The position numbers were made by a program, and so were the translations under genes. Of a DNA stretch of 51,819 bases, positions 24,786 to 33,238 are shown in pieces. The notes beneath the pieces are model-generated. The model was not told where the DNA came from. It was given only the letters and a program-made list of their open reading frames with translations, and did not search any database. Within the stretch, counting starts at the first letter, position 1; every line of letters starts with the position of its first letter. This DNA is from Microbispora amethystogenes. Its GTDB lineage: Bacteria > Actinomycetota > Actinomycetes > Streptosporangiales > Streptosporangiaceae. Location: NCBI RefSeq assembly GCF_016863015.1, contig NZ_BOOB01000060.1, forward strand, positions 1 through 51,819, in the 5' to 3' direction.

Positions 24786-24867
24786 GGTTGTGCTAGGGCG
24801 GTGTCCTCGTCGTGGTGACCGTGGTCACCGCCGGGCGGTCAGCGAAGCTGACCGCGGTGTGAGCGGC

Positions 24868-27800
24868 TCAGCGGCAGCTCGCCGCGGTGTAGGCCGCGTC
24901 GTAGGACGACGTGACCTGCTTGCCGCCGATCGTCGCGGTCCCCTTCACGGTCACCGTGCCCGCGTCGATCTGCCCGGCGCGGGTGTTGAAGGACTGGTAG
25001 GCCTGCTTGCCCGGGGCCACGTCGGCCACGGTCTTGGAACCGTACGGAGTCGTCAACGCGATGTCCGCCGGCACGTCGCCGTCGTTGACGGCCGTGACCG
25101 CCAGGTACGCCGAGGTGCCGATGCAGCGGGAGGAGGCGGTGACGGTCAGCTTGACCTTGGCGTCCTTCGGGGCGCGGACGAGTGTGAAGTCGTCCACGTC
25201 GAAGTCGGCCCCGGTGAACACCAGGTAGAGCTTCACGCTCCCGCTGGGGACGTTCGTGAGCTCCGTGGAGACGTCCGAGTACGATTCCCAGCCACCGGTG
25301 TTCGGGACGGTGACGCTGCCGAGCACCGGGCCGGTCGGGGAACCGGTCCGGATCTCGAAGCCGCCGCTCGGGTTGGGCGAGGCCACCCGGGCCGTGAACC
25401 GGGTGACGCCGGTGAGGTCCACGCCGTCGTACGCCGCCCAGTCGCCGGGGTTGACGTAGCCGAGCACGGTGCCGCCGTGCGCCGGGGCGTGCGGGTAGGT
25501 GTCGACGCCGTTCGCCTCGGTCCAGCTCTCGGCCTGGACGGTGACGTCGCCCTCCGCCGGGCCGAGCTCCTTGATGCGGATGTTCCGGAACGCCACCTCG
25601 TCGCCGTCGCCGTGGTTCTGGATGCCCACGTAGCCCTGCTGGAGGGACCGCTTCGGGTCGGTGTTGACGAAATCGTTGATCTTTACGCCGTTCAGGAAGA
25701 TCTGCAGGCGCTCACCCTCCACCCGGAGCTCGTAGGTGTTCCACTGCCCCGGCGGGTTGAGCGCGGCGTCCCTGGCCTTGAGGTCCGCAGACTGGAAGCC
25801 GTAGACCGACCCGGTGGTCTTCTCCGGGGCGTCCGTGGCGTCGATCTGGATCTCGTAGCCGTTGTCGACCGCCGACCACGGGTCGTCCGAGGCGGGGAAG
25901 CCGACGAAGACGCCCGCGTTGTCGTCTCCGCGCATCTTCCAGTCGAGCTTGAGCGAGTAGGAGTGGAACTCCTTCGCCTTGTACCAGAACAGCCCCAGGC
26001 CGCCGTGCGAGGTCAGGGTGCCGTCGGCGTTGGTGAATCCGCCGGGGCCGGCCTGCTCCCAGCCGGTGGTGCCGCCGTTGTAGAGCGTCGTGTAGCCGGT
26101 CTCGGGACGGCAGTCGGCCTTGAGGTCGCCCATGGCGTACCTGATGCCGCCGAGCAGGTGCTGCCGGAACTCCGGCTCGGAGAAGGAGGCCGCCGTGTGG
26201 CCGCCGCCCGTGTAGAACGACCGGCCGCCCTGATACTCCTTGCACCACGCGATCGGGTGGTCGTCGCCCATCTTGCCGCCCGAGTACGACTTCTCGTCGA
26301 GCGTGGCCAGCACGTGTGCGGTGCTGCGGGCGTTGGTCCGGTAGTCGTACCACTCGTCGGTGCGCGTCCACGTCGGCCCGAGGTGGGCGGTCGCGGGGTG
26401 GGCCCGGTCCTCCACCTTCACGGTCGCCTGCTGGACGGCGGGGTGCGAGGCGAACCACGCCCCGACCAGGCCGCCGTAGAACGGCCAGTCATACTCGGTG
26501 TCGGCCGCCGCGTGGATGCCCACGTAGCCACCACCCGCCTTGACGTACGACTCGAAGGCCGCCTGCTGGGTGTCGTTCAGCACGTCGCCCGTGGTGCTGA
26601 GGAACACCACGGCCTTGTACTTGGCCAGGTTCTGGGCGGTGAAGACGGCGGGGTCCTCGGTCGCGGTGATCTTGAAGCCCAGGTCTGTGATCGCCTGGAT
26701 GCCCGCCGGGATCGAGTCGTGCCGGAAGCCGGCCGTACGCGAGAAGACCAGGACCTCGCCCTCGGCGCCGCCGCCCGGGCCCGTCGAGGTCGTCCACTTC
26801 TGCGCGTTGCTGCCATCACACGTCTTGATGACCATCTGGCCGGTGGTCGAGCCGTCGAGGCACTTACCGGACTGCGGGTTCTTGATCGTGCCGTCCGTCC
26901 CGATGGTCCAGACCTGCGCGCCGACATTGGCGACACAGTCCCAGATCTGCACCCGCGTGCCGTCGGCGTTGCCGCCGTTGGAGACGTCGAGGCACTTGCC
27001 GAGCGAGCGGAGCGTGGAGCCGTTGACGCTCCAGACCTGAGCCCCGGTGCCGTTGCACTGGTAGAGCTGCACGTTGGTGCCGTTGGCGGGGTCGGCGTTC
27101 GCGACGTCGAGGCACAGGCCGCCGGCGTTGACGATCGGTCCCGGGCTTCCGCCCGCGGGCGGCTCGGCCGTCAGCGTGAAGTCGTCCACGTCGAACAGCG
27201 CGCCGTCGTTGCCCTTGAAGAGCAGGAAGAGCTCGGTCGTCCCCGCCGGGGCGTTCGACAGCGGCGCGGAAACGTCGGTGAACGTCTCCCAGCCTCCGGT
27301 GACGGGCACGCTCACCTTGCCCAGCAGGGTGCCGGTCGGCGATCCCGTGCGGACCTCGATGGTGCCGCCCTTCCCGCCGGAGGAGACGCGGGCGGCGATC
27401 CCCTTGGCCTTGCTCAGCTCGTAGGGCTTGAAGGAGATCCAGTCGCCGTTGTTGATGTCGCCCACGGTCTTGCCGCCGTGCGCGTTGCTCTTCCCGATCG
27501 GGTTGACGCCCTGGGAGGCCCCGTAGTGCTCGGCCTGGCGGTGCCGCGGCTGCAGGATGTGCTGGGTGTGGGTGGTCAGCCCGCCCTTGTCGGTGTATTC
27601 GGCGTCGAACACGGCGAAGATGTTCGCCGCGTCGTCGTGCTCGCCGTCGACCGGGATGGTCAGCTCGCCGGAGCAGCCGCTCTTCGAGCTGATCTGGTGG
27701 CCGTGGCTGTCGTGGCCGAGGACGTAGGTCATCTTGACCTTCGCGCAGTCGACGTCGCCGTCCTCAGGGTCGGTGACCTTGATCGTGAAGGGGACCGAGT

Positions 27801-29610
27801 CGCCCCACTGGAACAGGCTGCCCGCCGTGGGAGTCTCGATGGTCACGGTCGGAGCGGTGTTGCCCGCCGTGACGACCACGCTGGCGCTGCCGCTGTTGCC
27901 CGCGGGGTCGCGCACCGTGAGCGTCGCGGTGTACGTGCCGTCCTTGTCGTACGTCTTGACCGGATTCGCCTCGGTGGAGGTGGTGCCGTCGCCGAAGTCC
28001 CAGGAGTACGTGAGCGTCGCGCCCTCGGGGTCGGCGGAGCCGGCCGAGGAGAACGTGACCGTGAAAGGCGTCTTGCCCGAGGTCTTGTCGGCCTTGGCCA
28101 CCGCGATCGGGGAACGGTCACGGCCCTTGATGTACTCGAAGCGATACAGCGCCGAGTTGGCGTCGCCGTTGAAGTAGCCGGTGCCGTAGTCGAGCACGTA
28201 CAGCGCGCCGTCCGGGCCGAACGCCAGGTCCATCACCTGCGTGCCGGTCCACGGGAAGTCGGTGATGTCACCGCGCGTCCCGTCGGCCCGCACGTCGATC
28301 GCCTTGATCCACCTGCGGCCGAACTCACCGGCGAAGAGGTGGCCGTCGAGGTCCTGGGGGAACTTGACCGCGGAGTTGAGGGCGGCGTCGAAGTGGTAGA
28401 CCGGCCCGCCCATGGGGGACTCGGAGCCGCCGCCGAACTCGGGCGGGGAGCCGGCGTCGCCGCCGTACCTGATCCACGCGGGCTGGGCGGGCGGCAGCGT
28501 GCGCTGACCGGTGTTACGCGGGGAGGCGTTGACCGGGCCGCCGGCGCAGTCGTACTTCGCTCCGGAGGGACCGGAGGGGAAGGTGAACGCGTTGTAGGTC
28601 TCGGCCGCCGTGTTGGTGCCCGTGCAGTAGGGCCAGCCGTAGTTGCCGGGGCGGGTGACCCGGTTGAACTCGACCTGGCCGCTCGGCCCGCGGTTGGGGT
28701 CGGCGGTGCCGGCGTCGGGGCCGTAGTCGCCCACGTAGACGACGCCGGTGGCCTTGTCGACGCTCAGCCGGAACGGGTTGCGGAAGCCCATCGCGTAGAT
28801 CTCGGGCCGGGTGTCCGGGGTGCCCGGCGCGAACAGGTTGCCCTCGGGGATCTCGTAGGTCCCGTCCGGCTTGACCTTGATGCGCAGGATCTTGCCGCGC
28901 AGGTCGTTGGTGTTGCCCGCGCTGCGCTGGGCGTCGTACGCCGGGTTGCGGTCGGGCCGCTCGTCGATCGGGGAGTAGCCCGACGAGTCGAAGGGGTTGC
29001 TGTCGTCGCCGGTCGACAGATAGAGGTTGCCGGCGGCGTCGAAGTCCATGTCGCCGCCGACGTGGCAGCAGATGCCGCGGTCGGCCGGCACATCGAGGAT
29101 CTTGACCTCGCTGGCCTTGTCCAGCGTCCAGTCGGCCTTGACGGTGAACCTCGACAGCCGGTTCACGCCCTTCCAGGCCGAGAAGTCGGACGCGGTGGCC
29201 GGGGCGTCGCCGTCGGGGGTGTCGAGGCGGGGAGCGTAGTAGAGGTAGACGAACCGGTTGGTCGCGAAGCCCGGGTCGGCGGCGACTCCCTGGAGCCCCT
29301 CCTCGTCGTGGGAGTAGACGTTCAGCGTGCCGACCACGGTGGTGTCGCCGCGCGCGTCGGTGCGCCGCAGGACTCCCTCGCGAGCGGTGTGCAGCACCGA
29401 CAGGTCGGGCAGCACGGTCATCGTCATCGGCTCGCCCATCTCGGCGGCGCCCCTGGCCAGCTCCACGCGCTGGTAGTCGGCGGCGTCGATGGGGGCCGCC
29501 TGCGCGGGCACGGCCGGGGCGAGCACGGTCAGGCCCGTGAAAGTCAGAAGTAAGGCGCAGGTCTGCGCGATCCGTTTTCTGGTGAGATGGGTCGGCCACC
29601 TGGGGGGCAT
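24868..29610 (-). CDS. Giant secreted sugar dehydrogenase / ThuA / DUF1080 multidomain enzyme
   Basis: A 1580-residue exported protein. Approximate layout: signal peptide 1-38 (ends PAQAA); PQQ-type glucose/sorbosone dehydrogenase beta-propeller 50-495 (EEGLQGVAADPGF, RGICCHVGGDMDFD, GKILRI, GFRNPFRL, NYGWPYC, GEFGRRWIK); PKD domain 500-583 (YSWDFGDG); Ig-like 585-680; CBM6 690-815; ricin-type lectin 828-940 with QxW repeats; ThuA domain 950-1165 (VLVFSRTAGFRHDSI, YVGIHAAADTEYDWPFYGGLVGA, HPIAW); DUF1080 (3-keto-disaccharide hydrolase-like) 1172-1350; second CBM6 1355-1480; C-terminal beta domain with three Cys. ThuA and DUF1080 proteins act on 3-keto sugars, so oxidation and subsequent cleavage may be combined in one chain (inference). 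The ATG at 29610 has GGAAGG upstream; an 18-codon longer start is possible. Confidence 0.93.
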   Translation of the reverse strand: MPPRWPTHLTRKRIAQTCALLLTFTGLTVLAPAVPAQAAPIDAADYQRVELARGAAEMGEPMTMTVLPDLSVLHTAREGVLRRTDARGDTTVVGTLNVYSHDEEGLQGVAADPGFATNRFVYLYYAPRLDTPDGDAPATASDFSAWKGVNRLSRFTVKADWTLDKASEVKILDVPADRGICCHVGGDMDFDAAGNLYLSTGDDSNPFDSSGYSPIDERPDRNPAYDAQRSAGNTNDLRGKILRIKVKPDGTYEIPEGNLFAPGTPDTRPEIYAMGFRNPFRLSVDKATGVVYVGDYGPDAGTADPNRGPSGQVEFNRVTRPGNYGWPYCTGTNTAAETYNAFTFPSGPSGAKYDCAGGPVNASPRNTGQRTLPPAQPAWIRYGGDAGSPPEFGGGSESPMGGPVYHFDAALNSAVKFPQDLDGHLFAGEFGRRWIKAIDVRADGTRGDITDFPWTGTQVMDLAFGPDGALYVLDYGTGYFNGDANSALYRFEYIKGRDRSPIAVAKADKTSGKTPFTVTFSSAGSADPEGATLTYSWDFGDGTTSTEANPVKTYDKDGTYTATLTVRDPAGNSGSASVVVTAGNTAPTVTIETPTAGSLFQWGDSVPFTIKVTDPEDGDVDCAKVKMTYVLGHDSHGHQISSKSGCSGELTIPVDGEHDDAANIFAVFDAEYTDKGGLTTHTQHILQPRHRQAEHYGASQGVNPIGKSNAHGGKTVGDINNGDWISFKPYELSKAKGIAARVSSGGKGGTIEVRTGSPTGTLLGKVSVPVTGGWETFTDVSAPLSNAPAGTTELFLLFKGNDGALFDVDDFTLTAEPPAGGSPGPIVNAGGLCLDVANADPANGTNVQLYQCNGTGAQVWSVNGSTLRSLGKCLDVSNGGNADGTRVQIWDCVANVGAQVWTIGTDGTIKNPQSGKCLDGSTTGQMVIKTCDGSNAQKWTTSTGPGGGAEGEVLVFSRTAGFRHDSIPAGIQAITDLGFKITATEDPAVFTAQNLAKYKAVVFLSTTGDVLNDTQQAAFESYVKAGGGYVGIHAAADTEYDWPFYGGLVGAWFASHPAVQQATVKVEDRAHPATAHLGPTWTRTDEWYDYRTNARSTAHVLATLDEKSYSGGKMGDDHPIAWCKEYQGGRSFYTGGGHTAASFSEPEFRQHLLGGIRYAMGDLKADCRPETGYTTLYNGGTTGWEQAGPGGFTNADGTLTSHGGLGLFWYKAKEFHSYSLKLDWKMRGDDNAGVFVGFPASDDPWSAVDNGYEIQIDATDAPEKTTGSVYGFQSADLKARDAALNPPGQWNTYELRVEGERLQIFLNGVKINDFVNTDPKRSLQQGYVGIQNHGDGDEVAFRNIRIKELGPAEGDVTVQAESWTEANGVDTYPHAPAHGGTVLGYVNPGDWAAYDGVDLTGVTRFTARVASPNPSGGFEIRTGSPTGPVLGSVTVPNTGGWESYSDVSTELTNVPSGSVKLYLVFTGADFDVDDFTLVRAPKDAKVKLTVTASSRCIGTSAYLAVTAVNDGDVPADIALTTPYGSKTVADVAPGKQAYQSFNTRAGQIDAGTVTVKGTATIGGKQVTSSYDAAYTAASCR

Positions 29611-29760
29611 GGCGGAGCTTCCTTCCCTCGGTGCGGTGCGGGCCAGCTGCACGGTCGTGGGCACGCGTTCGCCTCACAAACCGGCCGCGTAGCGGTGATT
29701 CGACCCGAAGGTAAGCCCCTTTTGGAGAATTGTGAAGATAGTTTCGGGAAAACCGCTGAT

Positions 29761-29783
29761 CTTTCGTTACCTTGTGACGAAAG
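29761..29783. promoter_or_regulatory. Candidate operator palindrome in divergent gap
   Basis: CTTTCGTTAC, 3 bases, GTGACGAAAG: two 10-base arms differing from perfect symmetry at one position. It sits in the 227-base gap between the exoenzyme (minus, starts 29610) and the DUF2071 gene (plus, starts 29838), about 150 bases upstream of the former. This size and symmetry suit a dimeric repressor controlling the sugar-oxidising enzyme. The regulator is not in the window. The surrounding 29690-29780 stretch is clearly AT-richer than coding DNA. Confidence 0.5.
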
Positions 29784-29837
29784 TTCCTCCGCGCGGCCCG
29801 GCGGCGACGATCGGCGCTGGGCGGGTAGGGGACGGGC

Positions 29838-30572
29838 ATGGTGACGGAGACGGCAGGGCGGGTCGAGCGGCCGGTGATGCACCACCGCTGGGCCGACATC
29901 ACCTTCATCCACTGGCGGTATCCGCCCGAGATCGTGCAGGGGTTCCTGCCGGACGGGCTCACCGTGGACACCTTCGAGGGGTCGGCGTACGTCGGGGTCA
30001 CGCCGTTCCTCATGCGGGACGTGCGGGCGCCCGGCCTGCCGCCGCTGCCGTGGCTGTCGCGGTTCCCCGAGACCAACGTGCGCACGTACGCGCGGGACGC
30101 CCGGGGGCGCGGCGGCCTGTGGTTCCTGTCGCTGGACGCCGGGAGCCTCCCCGCCGTGCTGGGCGCCCGGGCCGGGTACGGCCTGCCGTACTACTGGTCC
30201 CGCATGTCCGTGAGCGGCGCGGGGGAGAGGCGCAGCTATCGCTGCCGGCGCCTCTGGCCGGGAGCGCCGGGTTCGTCGGGCGTGCGGTGCGACGCGGACG
30301 TCGACCTCGGTGCGCCGGTGACGGAGGCCGAGCGCAGCGGGCTCGCCGACTTCCTGGTCGAGCGGTACCGGCTCTTCACGGTCGTCGCCGGACGGCTGGC
30401 CACCGCCGAGGTCGAGCATCCGCGCTGGCCCCTGCACCACGCCCGTACGGCCGGGCTGGAGCAGGGGCTGCTGCGGGCGGCCGGCCTGCCCGAGCCGGGG
30501 CACGACCCGATCGTCCACGCGTCGCCCGGCGTGTCCGTACGGATCGGCATGTGGCGGCCTGTGCAGGCCTGA
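29838..30572 (+). CDS. DUF2071 (YqjF-like) family protein
   Basis: A 244-residue soluble protein of the DUF2071/YqjF family (full family length). Typical blocks are seen: HHRWADITFIHWRYPPEIVQGFLP at the start, DTFEGSAYVGVTPFLM, FPETNVRTYAR and GLWFLSLDA. The biochemical function of the family is unknown; no catalytic residues can be named. AGGGG lies about 8 bases before the ATG. It converges with the SGNH esterase gene (21 bases between stops). Confidence 0.85.
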   Translation: MVTETAGRVERPVMHHRWADITFIHWRYPPEIVQGFLPDGLTVDTFEGSAYVGVTPFLMRDVRAPGLPPLPWLSRFPETNVRTYARDARGRGGLWFLSLDAGSLPAVLGARAGYGLPYYWSRMSVSGAGERRSYRCRRLWPGAPGSSGVRCDADVDLGAPVTEAERSGLADFLVERYRLFTVVAGRLATAEVEHPRWPLHHARTAGLEQGLLRAAGLPEPGHDPIVHASPGVSVRIGMWRPVQA

Positions 30573-30593
30573 GCCGAAGGAGCGAACGGGTCC

Positions 30594-31502
30594 TCAGCGG
30601 CGGAGCCGGTCGATCCGCTCCGCGACGAGGGACGCCATGACGCGCTGTCCCTGCTGGTTGGGGTGCGCGGGCGCGACCCCGGCGGGCACGACGAGCGGTT
30701 CGACGAAACGCGCGTCACCGGCGCACATGTCGTGCCCGATCGTCGGCGTGTAGGTGTCGACGTAGAGCGCGCCGCTCCGCCGGGCCTGCTGCCGGAGCAT
30801 CCCGTTGAGCCGTTTCACCGTGTCCCGCAGGTAGGGGAAGTCGCCCTTGGCGAAGGGGACGACCGAGGGGCACGCCGCGCCGCTCTCGGGGAGCAGGGCG
30901 GGGTAGCCGACCAGCATCACCGTCGCGCGCGGGCTGCGGCGCCTGACGTCCGCCAGCATCGCGGTGATCCGCGGTGACAGGGCCCGGATGCGGCGGGCGA
31001 GTTCGTCGTGCCCGCTCTTCGCGTACTGCGCCTGGCACGGGCTGCCGGCGGGGTCGGACCGCGCGGCGGACAGGCAGGTGCCGATGATGCTCGAGAAGCC
31101 GATGTCGTTGCCGCCCATGGTGACCGTGACCAGGGTCGTGTTCCTCGACAGGGCGCGCAACTGCGGGGCCTTGGCGCCCTGCCGGTGCCACAGGTCGCGG
31201 GTGGTCGCGCCGCCGCAGGTGACGTCCTTGAAGGAGCGGGACCCGTACGACCGGGCGAGCACCGACGGATAGTTCAGGCCGGAGCGCGAGCACGCCGGGT
31301 CCGTGGGCTCCGGCAGCCCCGCCCCGGACGCGTACGAGTCGCCGAGGGCGACGTAGCGCGCGGTGACGGCGGAGCCGGCCGCGGAGGCGGTGGAGGCGGT
31401 GGAGGCGGCGGCGCCGGTGCCGGGCAGGAGTGGGGAGACCGAGGCGGCGAGCAGCGCCGCCGTCGCCGTGGTACGCCGGACGGAGCGTGGGGTCAGGGCC
31501 AC
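30594..31502 (-). CDS. Secreted SGNH/GDSL hydrolase (esterase/lipase)
   Basis: A 302-residue exported esterase. The N-terminal signal (RRTTATAALLAASVSPLLPG) precedes Ala/Ser/Thr-rich sequence, itself repetitive (STASTASAAGS). SGNH blocks: I, GDSYASGAGL with nucleophile Ser56; III, GGNDIGF; V, HPNQQGQ with the catalytic His and its Asp-replacement context. Six cysteines flanking blocks I and III suggest the disulfide-stabilised Streptomyces-type lipase/phospholipase fold. The GTG start has GGAG close upstream. It probably cleaves lipid or acetyl/feruloyl esters outside the cell. Confidence 0.93.
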   Translation of the reverse strand: MALTPRSVRRTTATAALLAASVSPLLPGTGAAASTASTASAAGSAVTARYVALGDSYASGAGLPEPTDPACSRSGLNYPSVLARSYGSRSFKDVTCGGATTRDLWHRQGAKAPQLRALSRNTTLVTVTMGGNDIGFSSIIGTCLSAARSDPAGSPCQAQYAKSGHDELARRIRALSPRITAMLADVRRRSPRATVMLVGYPALLPESGAACPSVVPFAKGDFPYLRDTVKRLNGMLRQQARRSGALYVDTYTPTIGHDMCAGDARFVEPLVVPAGVAPAHPNQQGQRVMASLVAERIDRLRR

Positions 31503-31505
31503 TGG

Positions 31506-31564
31506 GGAGCTCCATGGTCGGTAGCCGGATGTGGGGTCGCTGTTGGACGCCCAGATGGAGCTCC
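31506..31564. repeat. Inverted repeat around GGAGCTCC in SGNH upstream region
   Basis: GGAGCTCCAT (31506-31515) and ATGGAGCTCC (31555-31564) are exact inverted repeats 39 bases apart, and each arm contains the self-palindromic GGAGCTCC. The first overlaps the ribosome-binding region of the esterase gene. It may be a double operator or an mRNA stem; there is no further evidence. Confidence 0.45.
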
Positions 31565-31601
31565 GGGTTCGCCTCGGCCGTCACGACGACACGGCGCGCG
31601 G

Positions 31602-32687
31602 TCAGGCGCGCGGCTCCTCGAACCGGTCGAGATAGGCGGCGTACCAGGCGCGTTCCTCCTCCAGCAGCGTGTGGCGGCCGGTGTAGACGTGGTCGAACAT
31701 GGCGTCCACCGGCGGGTCCGGCATGGAGATCACGCCCTCGCGCAGTTCGAGGGCGAGGCGGTCGCCCTCCTCGTCGACCTCCCGGAAGAACGCGTCGTCG
31801 GCGAGCTCCTCGCGCAGGAGGAACGCCCGCATCCGCGCGATCGGGTCCTTCCTCTGCCACTCCTCCACCTCCTCGGCCGGGCGGTAGCGCCCCGGGTCGT
31901 CGGAGGTGGTGTGCGGGCCCATCCGGTAGGTGTGCGCCTCGATGAGGAACGGCCCGTCGCCCCGGCGGGCGTGCTCCAGGGCGGCCCTCGTCACGGCGAG
32001 GCAGGCCAGCACGTCGTTGCCGTCCACGCGTACGCCGGGGAAGCCGTAGCCCCGCGCCCGGTGGTGGATCGGCGCCCGGCTCTGCCGGTCCACCGGCTGC
32101 GAGATGGCCCACTGGTTGTTCTGGCAGAAGAAGACGACCGGCGCGTTGTAGACGGCGGCGAAGTTGAACGCCTCGCTCACGTCTCCCTCGCTCGCGGCGC
32201 CGTCGCCGAAGTACGCCACGACGGCCGAGGAGTCGCCGTCCCTGCGCATTCCCATCGCGTATCCCACGGCGTGCAGGGTCTGCACGCCGAGGACGATCGT
32301 GTAGAGGTGGAAGCCGGTGTGGCGCGGATCCCAGCCGCCGTTCGTCGTGCCGCGCAGCATCCCCATGAGCGTGAGCGGAGGGATGCCCCGGCACCAGGCG
32401 ACGCCGTGCTCCCGGTAGGAGGGGAACACGTGGTCGTCCGGCTCCAGCGCCCGGCCGGAGCCGATCTGCGCGGCCTCCTGCCCGAGGCAGGGGATCCACA
32501 TGCCCAGCTCGCCCAGGCGCTGCAGGGCGAAGGCCTCCCGGTCCAGCCGCCGCACCAGCGTCATGTCGCGGTACAGCCCTCGGTACTGGCTCTTCGGCAG
32601 GTCCAGGTCGTACCCGGGGTGCACGACACGTTCGCCTTCCGGCGTGAGCAACTGGACCAGATCTTCGGCCTCGTCCTGGCGCCGCAC
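31602..32687 (-). CDS. Orphan 2-oxoacid dehydrogenase E1-alpha subunit
   Basis: A 361-residue E1-alpha of the pyruvate/branched-chain 2-oxoacid dehydrogenase type. ThDP motif: GDGAASEGDVSEAFNFAAVY with Asn in FFCQNNQWAIS; also GQEAAQIGSG, RMGPHTTSDDPGRYR and the C-terminal EEERAWYAAYLDRFEEPR. The GTG at 32687 is chosen because GAGGAG lies 5 bases upstream. No E1-beta, E2 or E3 gene is adjacent: downstream is the esterase and upstream the divergent Rieske operon. The partner subunits must be elsewhere, or this subunit acts with another complex. It is distinct from the biosynthetic E1-alpha at 4101-5120, with only the general family pattern in common. Confidence 0.9.
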   Translation of the reverse strand: MRRQDEAEDLVQLLTPEGERVVHPGYDLDLPKSQYRGLYRDMTLVRRLDREAFALQRLGELGMWIPCLGQEAAQIGSGRALEPDDHVFPSYREHGVAWCRGIPPLTLMGMLRGTTNGGWDPRHTGFHLYTIVLGVQTLHAVGYAMGMRRDGDSSAVVAYFGDGAASEGDVSEAFNFAAVYNAPVVFFCQNNQWAISQPVDRQSRAPIHHRARGYGFPGVRVDGNDVLACLAVTRAALEHARRGDGPFLIEAHTYRMGPHTTSDDPGRYRPAEEVEEWQRKDPIARMRAFLLREELADDAFFREVDEEGDRLALELREGVISMPDPPVDAMFDHVYTGRHTLLEEERAWYAAYLDRFEEPRA

Positions 32688-32704
32688 GTCGTCTCCTCTC
32701 TGAC

Positions 32705-32736
32705 AACGGTGAAGAACGCGAACGGTGAAGAACGCG
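32705..32736. repeat. 16-bp tandem duplication upstream of the orphan E1-alpha
   Basis: AACGGTGAAGAACGCG occurs twice head to tail (32705-32720, 32721-32736), just upstream of the E1-alpha ribosome site, so within its leader or promoter. Confidence 0.85.
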
Positions 32737-32803
32737 AAGACCAATCATCGCGGGTGCCGGGCCTCCCGGCTCACCCGACGGGGCAGGTGCCTGCTTTGCG
32801 GTA

Positions 32804-32827
32804 GTTGGTCCGTCTGTTGGTCCGCCT
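32804..32827. repeat. 12-bp tandem repeat just upstream of a -35 box
   Basis: GTTGGTCCGTCT then GTTGGTCCGCCT, two adjacent 12-base units with one mismatch, ending 1 base before the TTGACA of the predicted Rieske-operon promoter. The position fits an activator site. Confidence 0.6.
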
Positions 32828-32828
32828 A

Positions 32829-32857
32829 TTGACACCGGACACAGGTGACCTCAGTGT
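32829..32857 (+). promoter_or_regulatory. Predicted promoter of the glycine betaine demethylase operon
   Basis: A perfect -35 hexamer TTGACA (32829-32834), a 17-base spacer and CAGTGT (32852-32857), close to the actinomycete -10 form TAGNNT. Transcription would start near 32865, giving a leader of about 57 bases to the Rieske ferredoxin ATG. An inverted pair GTTGCGC...GCACAAC overlaps the start region and could hold a regulator. Confidence 0.6.
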
Positions 32858-32920
32858 GTTGCGCATAGTGCTCCGAGTTTCGGGTCGCACAACTGTGCTC
32901 ACTCACGACCGAGGACGCCG

Positions 32921-33238
32921 ATGATTCCTGTGTGTCCCCTCCGTTCCCTGCCGCGGGGTGAGGCGTTCCGCCTGGACGCCGACCCGCCGATCGCGGTCTT
33001 CCACACGGAGGACGGGGAGATCTACGCCATCGACGACACCTGCACCCATCAGGACGCCTCGCTGGCGGACGGCTGGCTGGAGGGGTGCGAGGTCGAGTGC
33101 CCTCTGCACGCCTCGCGCTTCGACCTGCGGACCGGCAAGGTGGACTCCCCTCCCGCGAAGCTGCCGGTGCGGACGCACACGGTGGTCGTGGAGGCCGACA
33201 CGATCTACGTCATCCCCTCTCAGGAGCCGCGGCCGTGA
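32921..33238 (+). CDS. Rieske-type [2Fe-2S] ferredoxin
   Basis: A 105-residue Rieske ferredoxin of the dioxygenase-component type. Cluster ligands: Cys-X-His in CTHQDASL and Cys-X2-His in CPLHASRF, the standard two-Cys, two-His set. It carries electrons to a Rieske oxygenase, which is the next gene and overlaps by a GTGA. GAGG lies about 6 bases upstream of the ATG. The flavin reductase that would reduce this ferredoxin is not in the window. Confidence 0.93.
   Translation: MIPVCPLRSLPRGEAFRLDADPPIAVFHTEDGEIYAIDDTCTHQDASLADGWLEGCEVECPLHASRFDLRTGKVDSPPAKLPVRTHTVVVEADTIYVIPSQEPRP

Noticed and set aside
24661..29553. A 1630-codon plus-strand frame through the exoenzyme region
   Set aside because: It is antisense to a gene with clear domain matches; its own translation is Arg/Gly/Val-rich without any recognisable domain, as expected for a GC-rich shadow frame.
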